Shown piece after piece: positions 27,993 through 36,433 of a stretch of DNA of 64,000 nucleotides. Source of the stretch: Bryobacterales bacterium. Lineage in GTDB: Bacteria; Acidobacteriota; Terriglobia; Bryobacterales; Bryobacteraceae. How positions within the stretch are numbered: position 1 is the stretch's first letter; every line of letters begins with the position of its first letter. The stretch covers positions 1 to 64,000 of the forward strand of contig PLEX01000197.1 in assembly GCA_003136575.1 (NCBI GenBank). The letters are read 5' to 3'. The notes below the pieces were generated by a model. It was not told where the DNA came from. It was given only the letters and a program-made list of their open reading frames with translations, and did no database searches. The position numbers and the translations under genes were made by a program.

Positions 27993-29210
27993 TTACTGCA
28001 CGCAGGATGCCGAAGCTGCCGGCTGAGAAAACAGCTTGCCTTCCAGGTTCTTTACCCAGGCGCTCACCGCCGGAGACTCGTCCAGAGGACTCTTCTCTCT
28101 CATCTGCTCGAGAAAAGGTGAGAGGAAGCGTCCGTAAGTCAGGAGGGTGTGGGTGTCACCCGTCCGCATCGCCGTCCGGATCTCCTGCTCCCGCCATGGC
28201 GAAAGCATTTCCACACGGCCCACGAAAACCCTCCGCAGTTCCCGCGGCGCCGGCGAGACTTTTAATGGAAGCAATTCATCGACGGTCGCACGAGGAACTA
28301 AGTAGAACACCCGCATTCCTTTCTCGAACCACGAATCGCGCCACGTTTCGACCATCGCCGCGGCTTCCTTTGGATAGAGGCCCGCTCGCTCCAGTGCCCT
28401 TGTCATTTCGCCGCGAACTCCCTCGACGCCCGTGGTTGAGTCTGCGCCGTTGAATATTGCGGTATCCTTCACGTCATTCGCGACGCGGAAGCGAACGCGG
28501 CCGTGTTGGTTTTCGAACAAGACCGCCAACGAGATGGGAACCGGCCCCGTGTTGCGAATCGCGACCACGTCGCCCTTCAGCGCCGCTTCCACAGGAACCT
28601 TGAAGTTGGCGATTCCCCGATAGAACAGCAACTTTTCGTCTTCGTCGCCCGACTGCACCGGCGCGGACTCCGCGGCGCGCGCTGCGAAGTATCGGCTCGG
28701 TCCGTTGGTGGTGGGCAGTTGCGGGTTCGTCCCCGGCGATACTTTCAGATCGGTCCAGTCGATGCTGCCGTTCTCTGGCTTATACATCGCTCCACCCTTG
28801 GCGTTTGTGCCATAAGGTCCGGGATTGTCCGGGAAAACGCGCGTCGCTTTCGGATACCACTCGGTGATCCAGCCTTGCGGGAAGTCCACTCGGATCGAAG
28901 CCGTAGTGGGAGCCGGCGCATAGAAATAAACGACTGGCGTTTCCATGCGAACCAGCCCCGGCGTGAATTTGACGATGCCTTTGCCGAGTCTGTGCACGAA
29001 ACACGGAAGGTCGGAAGTTGCGGCCAGCGGCGCCCAACTGACCGACTCGCCCTGATTTCCAGCCACCGACGTAAATGTGCCCCACTCGTGAACGGTTATG
29101 GGAATTGTCGGCGGTTGAATCGAGTCGGCCCCGAGAACAGTAACGGCCCTGAAAACAGATGAAGCAAGGAAAACTGCGGAAAAGGCTTTCGAAACGGATG
29201 GTAGCGGCAT
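27993..29210 (-). CDS. Secreted hypothetical protein
   Basis: Signal-like N-terminus; ITVHEWGTFTSVAGNQGESVSW...; 405-aa ORF with consistent coding character. Confidence 0.65.
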   Translation of the reverse strand: MPLPSVSKAFSAVFLASSVFRAVTVLGADSIQPPTIPITVHEWGTFTSVAGNQGESVSWAPLAATSDLPCFVHRLGKGIVKFTPGLVRMETPVVYFYAPAPTTASIRVDFPQGWITEWYPKATRVFPDNPGPYGTNAKGGAMYKPENGSIDWTDLKVSPGTNPQLPTTNGPSRYFAARAAESAPVQSGDEDEKLLFYRGIANFKVPVEAALKGDVVAIRNTGPVPISLAVLFENQHGRVRFRVANDVKDTAIFNGADSTTGVEGVRGEMTRALERAGLYPKEAAAMVETWRDSWFEKGMRVFYLVPRATVDELLPLKVSPAPRELRRVFVGRVEMLSPWREQEIRTAMRTGDTHTLLTYGRFLSPFLEQMREKSPLDESPAVSAWVKNLEGKLFSQPAASASCVQ

Positions 29211-29637
29211 GTCGCCTCCTTCTTACGTCCCATTGGACGGAGCGTATGCGGGTTTTCTTCCCGCGCGGCGCTGCTTTTTTCCGGCTGGTCGTAACCGGCG
29301 AACCTGCGCGCAGGATGTTGCGGACAGGCCGATGGAGTTGTGGTTCTACGTCGGTCGCGGGAGTTCGGCTGGTTCTGACCGGAACTCCCATTCGGCAGAA
29401 GCGTGATAGAAGCCAGCTTCAGGACTTTGTCGCCTGCCATCCGCGGGCCTTCAAATACACTTTCGAAAGCGTCCTAGCCGCCCGCGTTGCGTCGTCAGGG
29501 AGGGAAGCATCTATGCGACGGCCCGCGGGTTGTCTCCGAAATCAGAATCGGCGACAATGAAGCACGGGTACCGCGGGACATCCCGTGATTTCGAGGCCTT
29601 GCGGGACTGGCGCGATCCGGGAGGAGGTGGGAGTTCA

Positions 29638-31308
29638 ATGAAATCGACGCTGTCGTCGGCCCAATGGGCGGCATTGTTCGCCGCGTTCTCAGCAGCGTCG
29701 GCACTTGCCGATCCGCCCCCTGCCAACGATCCCCCGGGCCCGACACTGCACGCCGAAACGCGCGTAGTTCAGATCGATGTGGTCGCTGCGGATTCAGGCG
29801 GCAGGCCAGTAGTGGATTTAACAAAGGCGGACTTCACTGTTGCCGATGAGGGCAAGCATAGAGCCATCGACATATTCAGCATCAACGGCGGCGCAGTGCG
29901 CAGCAGCGCAGCAGCGCCGCCCGCAGCCCCGATGACGCGGGAACTGCCGCCCAATATGTTTTCAAACCGGAATCCCGGCCCGCCCAATGTTCCGGCACAC
30001 TCCACCGTAATTGTGCTGGATCAGGTCAATGCGTTCCTCGAGGATGCCGCGTACGCGCGCGATCAGGCGATGAGTCTCATGAAGAAGCTCCCGCCAGACG
30101 AGCGAATCGCGTTGTACGTGATCGCGCGCAAGGAAGGCCTTGCTCTGCTGCAGGACTACACCACCGACCGGGCGTTGCTGACCCGAAGCCTGAAAAACTA
30201 CGCGCCGCGGGGTTTATCGCCTTCCCCGCCGCCACCGCCGACCACGGCGATCAGGGACGGCCAGAATGCCGGGCCCGGTGCGGGCACTGCCGCGGCCGTC
30301 GCTGCATTCTCGACTGCCGGAGGCGACCAGCCGCGGCCACCGGGCCTGCCACCTGGCCGCACTGGGCTGGAAGAGAAACTCGTGGCGTGGTACGAGAATT
30401 CCCGGTCCGCCCGGCTGTCGTTGCAGGCGTTCGCAGAACAACTCGCGCTCGTGCCCGGGCGCAAGAGCGTCTATTGGGTGACACAGGCTTTCCCTTCGTG
30501 GGTGATGAAGGAAAAGGGCATGGGGTCACCACCCGCCATGGAGAAGCCAGCCTGGGACAAGACGATCACGGCATTAAACGAGGCCAACGTAGCCGTCAAT
30601 ACCGTCGATTCGCGCGGCAATTTTCGGGGTGGCAATCCGAACGGAGGCACACTCGACACCATGCAGGAGGTCGCCGACCGGACCGGCGGGAAAGCTTACT
30701 TCAGGCGCAACGATCTGGACGCGGCGATGGCGGAAGGAATCGAGGCATCGCGCACCACATATACTCTCGGATTCTATTTGGCCGACAATGAACGCGACGA
30801 CAAATTCCATGTTCTCAAAGTGCAGTGCGATCGCCCCGGAGTTCACTTGTTCTACAGGCAGGGCTACTATGCCGGAAACGCCGGGGCTCTGGCCCCGCAC
30901 GACAAAACGAGCACGGGCGATCTCGAATCGTCGCTGTTGAGCCAGGTTAATTCAACCGGCGTCGGGATTACAGCCCGTCTCGATGCGACTTCGGGCGCTC
31001 CGGGCGGCAAAGTGGACATTCGGCTCAACCTGGACCCCGCTACGCTGTCGCTGAGAGAAAGGCCAGGGGGATGGACCGGCAAGATCGAAGAAACGCTGGT
31101 GGAACAAAACGCAAGCGGCAATACGCTATCGAAGCTGTCCGACGTTAAGGAATTCGAGATCACTACGGCCAATCGCGCGAAGTTCGATAGCCAGGGCATT
31201 GCCTGGCCGCTCTCCATTCCGCTGGCGCCGGGCGCGACAAAGATCACACTTGTCGTTCGCGATTCGGAAACCGGACACGTCGGATCACTGATCGTTCCGT
31301 TGAAATGA
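29638..31308 (+). CDS. VWA-related secreted protein (Acidobacteria-type VWFA-related family)
   Basis: VVQIDVVAADSGGRPVVDLTKADFTVADEGKHRAIDIFSI; STVIVLDQVN; start upstream (29530) also possible. Confidence 0.82.
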   Translation: MKSTLSSAQWAALFAAFSAASALADPPPANDPPGPTLHAETRVVQIDVVAADSGGRPVVDLTKADFTVADEGKHRAIDIFSINGGAVRSSAAAPPAAPMTRELPPNMFSNRNPGPPNVPAHSTVIVLDQVNAFLEDAAYARDQAMSLMKKLPPDERIALYVIARKEGLALLQDYTTDRALLTRSLKNYAPRGLSPSPPPPPTTAIRDGQNAGPGAGTAAAVAAFSTAGGDQPRPPGLPPGRTGLEEKLVAWYENSRSARLSLQAFAEQLALVPGRKSVYWVTQAFPSWVMKEKGMGSPPAMEKPAWDKTITALNEANVAVNTVDSRGNFRGGNPNGGTLDTMQEVADRTGGKAYFRRNDLDAAMAEGIEASRTTYTLGFYLADNERDDKFHVLKVQCDRPGVHLFYRQGYYAGNAGALAPHDKTSTGDLESSLLSQVNSTGVGITARLDATSGAPGGKVDIRLNLDPATLSLRERPGGWTGKIEETLVEQNASGNTLSKLSDVKEFEITTANRAKFDSQGIAWPLSIPLAPGATKITLVVRDSETGHVGSLIVPLK

Positions 31309-31338
31309 AAGAGAGGGCGACGCCATGAAGGAGTTTGC

Positions 31339-31372
31339 GGCTGAAGTTCGGGTTGAAACCCGAGATGCAGCC
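31339..31372. repeat. Nested inverted repeat in convergent intergenic gap
   Basis: GGCTG-AAGTT-CGGGTT-GA-AACCCG-AGATG-CAGCC. Confidence 0.7.
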
Positions 31373-31401
31373 ACGGCCGCTGTCGGTGCCACGAAGCGGT
31401 C

Positions 31402-32250
31402 TCAATACTTCCCGGGCGTCTCGGACGCGCCGAGCCTGCGCGCCCAGATGTTGCGGAATCGCACCGCGGACTTGTGATTCTGCAGCACGATGGCGTCTTC
31501 GGCAGGTTGCGCAAGGTATTTCGCCGCCGCGCGATACACCGTCGGCCCCAGCAGTTCCGTGTGGTTCTGCACCAGAACGCCATTCAGCAGCACCGTGTTG
31601 TACGCGGGCCTCAAAACCTTGTCGCCATCCATCCGCGGCGCTTCGAAGAAGATATCGAATGCCTGCCACTCGCCCGGCTTGCGCCCGGCAAATGCGAGCG
31701 GTGGCCACTGGCCGTAGATCGCGCCGATCTGGCCATCGGCGTAGATCGGATTCTCCCACTCGTCGAAAATCTGCACTTCGTAGCGGCCCTGCAGGAAGAC
31801 GCCGCTGTTGCCGCGATCCACGCGGCTGCCTTCGGTCGTAGTCGGCAGAGCGAATTCGACATGCACCTGCACGTCGCCGAACTTCTCTTTCGTGGCAAGA
31901 TCGCCGGTGCCGGGAACGATCTCCATGTAGCCGTTTTCCACTTTCCAGGCGGGCGGTCCGGGTCGGATCGTCACGCCGGTCGGCATAGTCTGCGTGGCGG
32001 GCAGCCAGTGCGAGAGGTCTTTACCGTCGAAGAGGATAATGGCGTCGGAGGGCGGGCTGGCTATGCTCACGCCCGGCGTCACCACAGGCGGATGCGGACG
32101 CGCCGGATCGTGAACATGCCACTGCTGGCCTGGAACAAGCGGCGTATCGGTGTAGCCTGGAACGCCATTCGCGCGCGGCGGCGCGGTTTGCCCGAAGGCC
32201 GTTGCCGCGAACGCAGCCGGCAGCAGCCCGACAGTGATCGTTTTCAGCAC
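31402..32250 (-). CDS. Secreted DUF1080 (3-keto-disaccharide hydrolase-like) protein; likely GTG start
   Basis: VLKTITVGLLPAAFAATAFGQ signal; IILFDGKDLSHWLPA; NSGVFLQGRYEVQIFD. Confidence 0.87.
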   Translation of the reverse strand: MLKTITVGLLPAAFAATAFGQTAPPRANGVPGYTDTPLVPGQQWHVHDPARPHPPVVTPGVSIASPPSDAIILFDGKDLSHWLPATQTMPTGVTIRPGPPAWKVENGYMEIVPGTGDLATKEKFGDVQVHVEFALPTTTEGSRVDRGNSGVFLQGRYEVQIFDEWENPIYADGQIGAIYGQWPPLAFAGRKPGEWQAFDIFFEAPRMDGDKVLRPAYNTVLLNGVLVQNHTELLGPTVYRAAAKYLAQPAEDAIVLQNHKSAVRFRNIWARRLGASETPGKY

Positions 32251-32260
32251 AGAACCGGAG

Positions 32261-33175
32261 CTACTTCTTTTCGGGTGTGTCGTATGCGCCCAGCTTGCGC
32301 GCCCAGATGTACTTGTAGCGCACGAGCGTGTTGTGATTCTGGAGCAGCAGCACGTCTTCGTCCGGCTGCGGATAATACTTCGCCGCCGCGCGATGCACCG
32401 TCGGCCCGAGCAGTTCCTTGTGGACATGCATCAGAACGCCATTCAGGAACACCGTGACGTACGCTGGCTTGACCACCGTCTCGCCGTTCATCTTCGGAGC
32501 TTCGAAAACGATGTCGTAGGTCTGCCACTCGCCTGGCTTCTTCGAGGGGTTCGCCAGTGGCGGCCATTGCCCGTAAATCGCGCCGATCTGGCCGTCCGCG
32601 TAAGTCGGATTGTTCCAGCCATCGAGCACCTGGGTTTCGTAGCGGCCCTGCATGAAGATGCCGCTGTTACCGCGATTCTGGCTGTTGCCGCGGATCTCCG
32701 CCGGCTCTGCGAACACCACATGCAACTGCACGTCGCCGAATTTTTCCTTTGTTGCGATATCGCCGGAACCCAGCACGACTTCCATGTAGCCGTTTTCGAC
32801 TTTCCACCCTGGAGGGCCGGGCTTTATCACCGGTCCGCTCGGCATCACCTGCTGCGCGGGTTGCCAATGCGAGAGATCCTTGCCGTCGAACAATACGATC
32901 GCGTCGGAAGGCGCGTCGCCGAGGTTTTCGCCCGGCGTCACCACCGGCGGATGCGGCCGCGCCGGATCGTGCACGTGCCATTGCTGTCCGGGAACCAGCG
33001 GCGTGTCGGTGTATCCGAGATCGTTATTCACCGCGGGACCCCGACCCGAGCCGCCGCGACCGCCGCGTCCCGATCCACCGCGGCCGCCGGGATTCTGTGC
33101 CGATGCCGTGATCGCGATGGCTGCCAGCACCGCCGCTCCAACCACGAGCAAACTCAAATTCGTCTTACGCAACAT
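32261..33175 (-). CDS. Secreted DUF1080 protein, tandem paralog
   Basis: MLRKTNLSLLVVGAAVLAAIAITASAQ; IVLFDGKDLSHWQPA; NSGIFMQGRYETQVLD. Confidence 0.88.
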   Translation of the reverse strand: MLRKTNLSLLVVGAAVLAAIAITASAQNPGGRGGSGRGGRGGSGRGPAVNNDLGYTDTPLVPGQQWHVHDPARPHPPVVTPGENLGDAPSDAIVLFDGKDLSHWQPAQQVMPSGPVIKPGPPGWKVENGYMEVVLGSGDIATKEKFGDVQLHVVFAEPAEIRGNSQNRGNSGIFMQGRYETQVLDGWNNPTYADGQIGAIYGQWPPLANPSKKPGEWQTYDIVFEAPKMNGETVVKPAYVTVFLNGVLMHVHKELLGPTVHRAAAKYYPQPDEDVLLLQNHNTLVRYKYIWARKLGAYDTPEKK

Positions 33176-33252
33176 TGTTATTCCTCTGGTGACGGCGCGT
33201 GAATCGCGCGTCTCGCCCATTCTATAACAATGTGGGTTCGGCCCGATGTGAT

Positions 33253-34008
33253 TTACGCCGTTTGATTCTTCTGCCAGACTGCCTTGCCGATAAAGAACGG
33301 CCCCATATGTTCCATCAGGCTCGACGTCTGCCTTGTCTTGCGCATCGCCTGTACGCACGCGGAAAGCGGATAGAGCTCCTTGCCGACCAGTCCGATCACG
33401 AAATCGTTATCGTTCTTATCCATGCCGAAGCATGCCAGACGCACATCCATCGCAAGGCCCGCTTCGCCAAAGCTGTGTCCGATCTTGCCGTGTTCACGCA
33501 GAATGGACATCTGCTCGTCCTGGGGCAACGCATTGAACTCACCCTTGCGGCGCAGCGGGTACCAGACGTGCCAGAGCCATGCCGGATCGGTCACGGCGCG
33601 TGGAGATCGTTCGAGCAGCCATTCTTCAAGGTTCGGTTCGTAACCGAGCGAATAGGTCCGCCCCATCATTGTGTATTCGGGCTTGAGCGACAGGCCTGAG
33701 AACGCTCCCGTATCTCGAAACCCTCGGGAGAACAGCGGCCGGACTTTCGAGACGAAGAACTCGGGGTCCTCGCTCCACGTCAATAGTCCAACTCCGTTCG
33801 GGTCGTTCGCATCTTCGTAGAGGACACCGTTCAGGCCGGATTTATCCAGCGAAGCTTTCAGGGTCGGCGTGTCGCCCCCGGAAATGCCTGATCCGCCAAA
33901 CGCAAGGAACTGCATAAAGAGGCGGCGGTCGGAAGTCTGCTGGACTCCGCCGCGCATGCCGCCTTTTTCTCTGATATCGACTTGGTCCACGAGACTATCG
34001 TGGCACAT
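33253..34008 (-). CDS. Chlorite dismutase/HemQ-like heme protein (start uncertain)
   Basis: MMGRTYSLGYEPNLEEWLLERSPR; WYPLRRKGEFNALPQDEQMSILREHGKIGHSFGEAGLAMDVRLACFGMDKNDNDFVIGL. Confidence 0.78.
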   Translation of the reverse strand: MCHDSLVDQVDIREKGGMRGGVQQTSDRRLFMQFLAFGGSGISGGDTPTLKASLDKSGLNGVLYEDANDPNGVGLLTWSEDPEFFVSKVRPLFSRGFRDTGAFSGLSLKPEYTMMGRTYSLGYEPNLEEWLLERSPRAVTDPAWLWHVWYPLRRKGEFNALPQDEQMSILREHGKIGHSFGEAGLAMDVRLACFGMDKNDNDFVIGLVGKELYPLSACVQAMRKTRQTSSLMEHMGPFFIGKAVWQKNQTA

Positions 34009-34030
34009 CGGTGGCCGTTACATCCGGGTG

Positions 34031-34071
34031 GCGCAGGCTTCAGCCTGTGAGGTCGAGCAAAGCTCGACTTT
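34031..34071. repeat. REP-like double hairpin
   Basis: CAGGCT-TC-AGCCTG (34034-34047) followed by GTCGAGC-AAA-GCTCGAC (34052-34068). Confidence 0.75.
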
Positions 34072-34164
34072 CTGGCCCGCACCCCTGCCCGTGTCAGATC
34101 ACCCCTGGAGTGCACCCTCGCGTTAGTTTCCGAACTTCATGCCGCCGCGCTGCCGCCCCTCCAC

Positions 34165-34851
34165 TCAAAGCTTCGTGACGATGAACGGCGTGGTCGTCGG
34201 TTGCGGCGATCCACCCTCGGGTTCCACGGTAACCGCAACTACCGCCGCATTCGCGGTCGCGCCCTGGTACACATAAACCGCGCTCGAACCATTCGCGACC
34301 GTCTCAGCGTGGAAAGTTCCCGCAGGCACCGGATTTCCCGCCGCGGGAATCAGCCACAACTCGAACGTCCGGTTCGCTTCCAGCTTCGGCAGGTGCGCCG
34401 CGATCAGAACCACGCCTCCCGGACTAACGAATACTCGTCCTCGCGCAGCAGGATCGCCGAACGTCACATCTTTCGCCATTGGATCGTTGAGGATCGATAG
34501 CGCCTGTTCCAGTTTGGAAACGTTTGGAGCCGGAGCTTTCTCCCGACCTGGAATCGCGACGGACACGAGCGCAATGGCGAGCAGCGCCGATACCGCCCAC
34601 GGCAGGAACGCAAACGCGCGATTCGGTTCGGGCGATACCATCGCCACAATGCGCCGCCGCAGACGTTTCGGTGGTACCGCTTCCGTGACCGCGCCGGACA
34701 TTGCGGCCGCGGTCGCCATCGCGCTTCTGACTCCCGCGACGCACTCGGAGCATTCGCGCGCCAGGTGCGCCGCGATTTCCGACCGTTCCGGATCTTCGGC
34801 GATGCCGAGCGCCCAGGCGCCGTACTCGCCACGCAATTCCTCGCAGTTCAT
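34165..34851 (-). CDS. Anti-sigma factor, RskA family
   Basis: MNCEELRGEYGAWALGIAEDPERSEIAAHLARECSEC; single TM; LPKLEANRTFELWLIPAAGNPVPAGTF. Confidence 0.87.
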   Translation of the reverse strand: MNCEELRGEYGAWALGIAEDPERSEIAAHLARECSECVAGVRSAMATAAAMSGAVTEAVPPKRLRRRIVAMVSPEPNRAFAFLPWAVSALLAIALVSVAIPGREKAPAPNVSKLEQALSILNDPMAKDVTFGDPAARGRVFVSPGGVVLIAAHLPKLEANRTFELWLIPAAGNPVPAGTFHAETVANGSSAVYVYQGATANAAVVAVTVEPEGGSPQPTTTPFIVTKL

Positions 34852-35471
34852 GCAGCCACCGCCTGTCCCAACTCCTGGCGCAGTATCGTCAACGCCGCCC
34901 TCACCCAGGTCTTGATGGTGCCGAGCGGCTGGCCCATGCGCGTCGCCATCTCCGTTTGCGAGAGGCCCTCGTAGTAGGCGAGCTCAATCACCTTCCTTTG
35001 ATTCGGGTTCAGTTTCACGATCGCCGCCCGGATCACGCGCGCGTGATCGGTGTTCTGTACCTCGCGCTCCATGTCGACAAAAAGCGATGGATGTTCCCGC
35101 ACGTCCAGCTCAAATGCGTTGCGATCAATGCGCGAAGCGGATGAGCGCACATGATCGATCGCGCGATTGCGGGCGATGGCCAGCAGCCATGGCCCAAGCG
35201 CGCCGCGTCCCGGTTCGAAAGCCTGAATGCGATTCCATACGCGGAGGAAAGTTTCCTGAACCAGGTCTTCGGCCATGGAAGAATCCCGCACGATCGCGAG
35301 GACAACCGAGTACGCGAGCCTGCCAAAGCGGTCGTACAGATCCTTCATCGCATCGGGGTCGCGGCGTTGCAGACGGCGCGCGAGATCTTCATCGTGCTGT
35401 CCGCTGAGCTCTAGAGCAAGTATCAGACCGGGAAAGCCTGCGCCCGGAAAAAAAAATCCTGGAAGCATCAT
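34848..35471 (-). CDS. ECF RNA polymerase sigma factor (SigK-like); ORF extends to 35699 but start at ~35471 preferred
   Basis: DPDAMKDLYDRFGRLAYSVVLAIVRDSSMAEDLVQETFLRVW; NPNQRKVIELAYYEGLSQTEMATRMGQPLGTIKTW; overlaps rskA. Confidence 0.88.
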   Translation of the reverse strand: MMLPGFFFPGAGFPGLILALELSGQHDEDLARRLQRRDPDAMKDLYDRFGRLAYSVVLAIVRDSSMAEDLVQETFLRVWNRIQAFEPGRGALGPWLLAIARNRAIDHVRSSASRIDRNAFELDVREHPSLFVDMEREVQNTDHARVIRAAIVKLNPNQRKVIELAYYEGLSQTEMATRMGQPLGTIKTWVRAALTILRQELGQAVAA

Positions 35472-35706
35472 TCGACAGAGAGTCCTTCGGCGGAATCCAC
35501 TTCGACGAGGATAGCGCGAATCCGGCGCGAAGTGGTAGAGGTTGCGTTGAGAGCCAATGTTTACGGGCATGAAAACGCTCGCCGCGGCACTCGCTGGTTT
35601 TCGCTCCACACTGTTTGATACGTCCTGTCGCGCCGAACGGATGGCGCGATCGGGCGTTTCGGAATCCCGAATCGGTTCTCGCGATGACGCAAGCTTCATT
35701 TTTCGC

Positions 35707-35735
35707 TTGACTTTTTCTTCCAGTAACTCTATATA
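35707..35735 (+). promoter_or_regulatory. Sigma70-type promoter TTGACT-N17-TATATA
   Basis: TTGACT at 35707-35712, exactly 17 nt, TATATA at 35730-35735. Confidence 0.7.
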
Positions 35736-35789
35736 TAAATCACGCTGCGATTTTTTTGAGATCGCAAATTTCGATAGGAGAATCTAACG

Positions 35790-35852
35790 ATGAAGAACGC
35801 AACCAAGAAGAAAGCTGCACCGAAGAAGGCCGCCGCAAAGAAAAAGAAGTAG
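35790..35852 (+). CDS. 20-aa Lys/Ala-rich micro-protein MKNATKKKAAPKKAAAKKKK
   Basis: ATG...TAG of 21 codons; AGGAG upstream; own promoter and terminator; absent from supplied ORF track because of length. Confidence 0.7.
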   Translation: MKNATKKKAAPKKAAAKKKK

Positions 35853-35894
35853 TCGCGGCGTCCGCAAGGACGTAAACAAACACTGATCAACTTC

Positions 35895-35925
35895 AAGGCC
35901 CCGGCAACGGGGCCTTTTTGTTTTT
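35895..35925 (+). terminator. Intrinsic terminator, 9-bp stem with GCAA tetraloop and T-tract
   Basis: AAGGCCCCG-GCAA-CGGGGCCTT-TTTGTTTTT. Confidence 0.9.
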
Positions 35926-36433
35926 GGCGCAGGCGAACGCCACGATTGAATGAAGAAATGTGCGGGTACGGAAGTCGCCCTCGGAGAGCCCGGTGCTATC
36001 CCCCTTGCAGCGTAATGGAGTTCGCTGCGCCGCGCAACGCGTTTCCTTCTCTCGCGGTCGTTTGCCGCCCGCTGTTGTTACTCCTCCCGCTGCCTCGCGC
36101 TTGCGGCGCGAATTGCGCTTTCGCTGAAGCAACACTCAGCCCCGCGCGACTGGTCTTACAGTTCGAGCGTCCGTCATGAGGCTTTCGGAGCGACGGCGTT
36201 CGCGTCGGCCGCCAGCCGTGATAACATTCCGGGTTCGCCGGGAGGCAGGCATTCGCTGGCCGCGCGTTGAATGTGCCAGCGGATGGGCGCCACAAGCCCT
36301 GGTGCGGGTTCGCTCTTAATGCGTACAACCCTATCGACACGGCAACACTTGACGGTGCCGGTCAAGAAGCGCAACTTGCCGGCTTCTACAGGGCATCGGC
36401 ACGACAGCCCTCGTTTATCGATAGAATTCTTAG

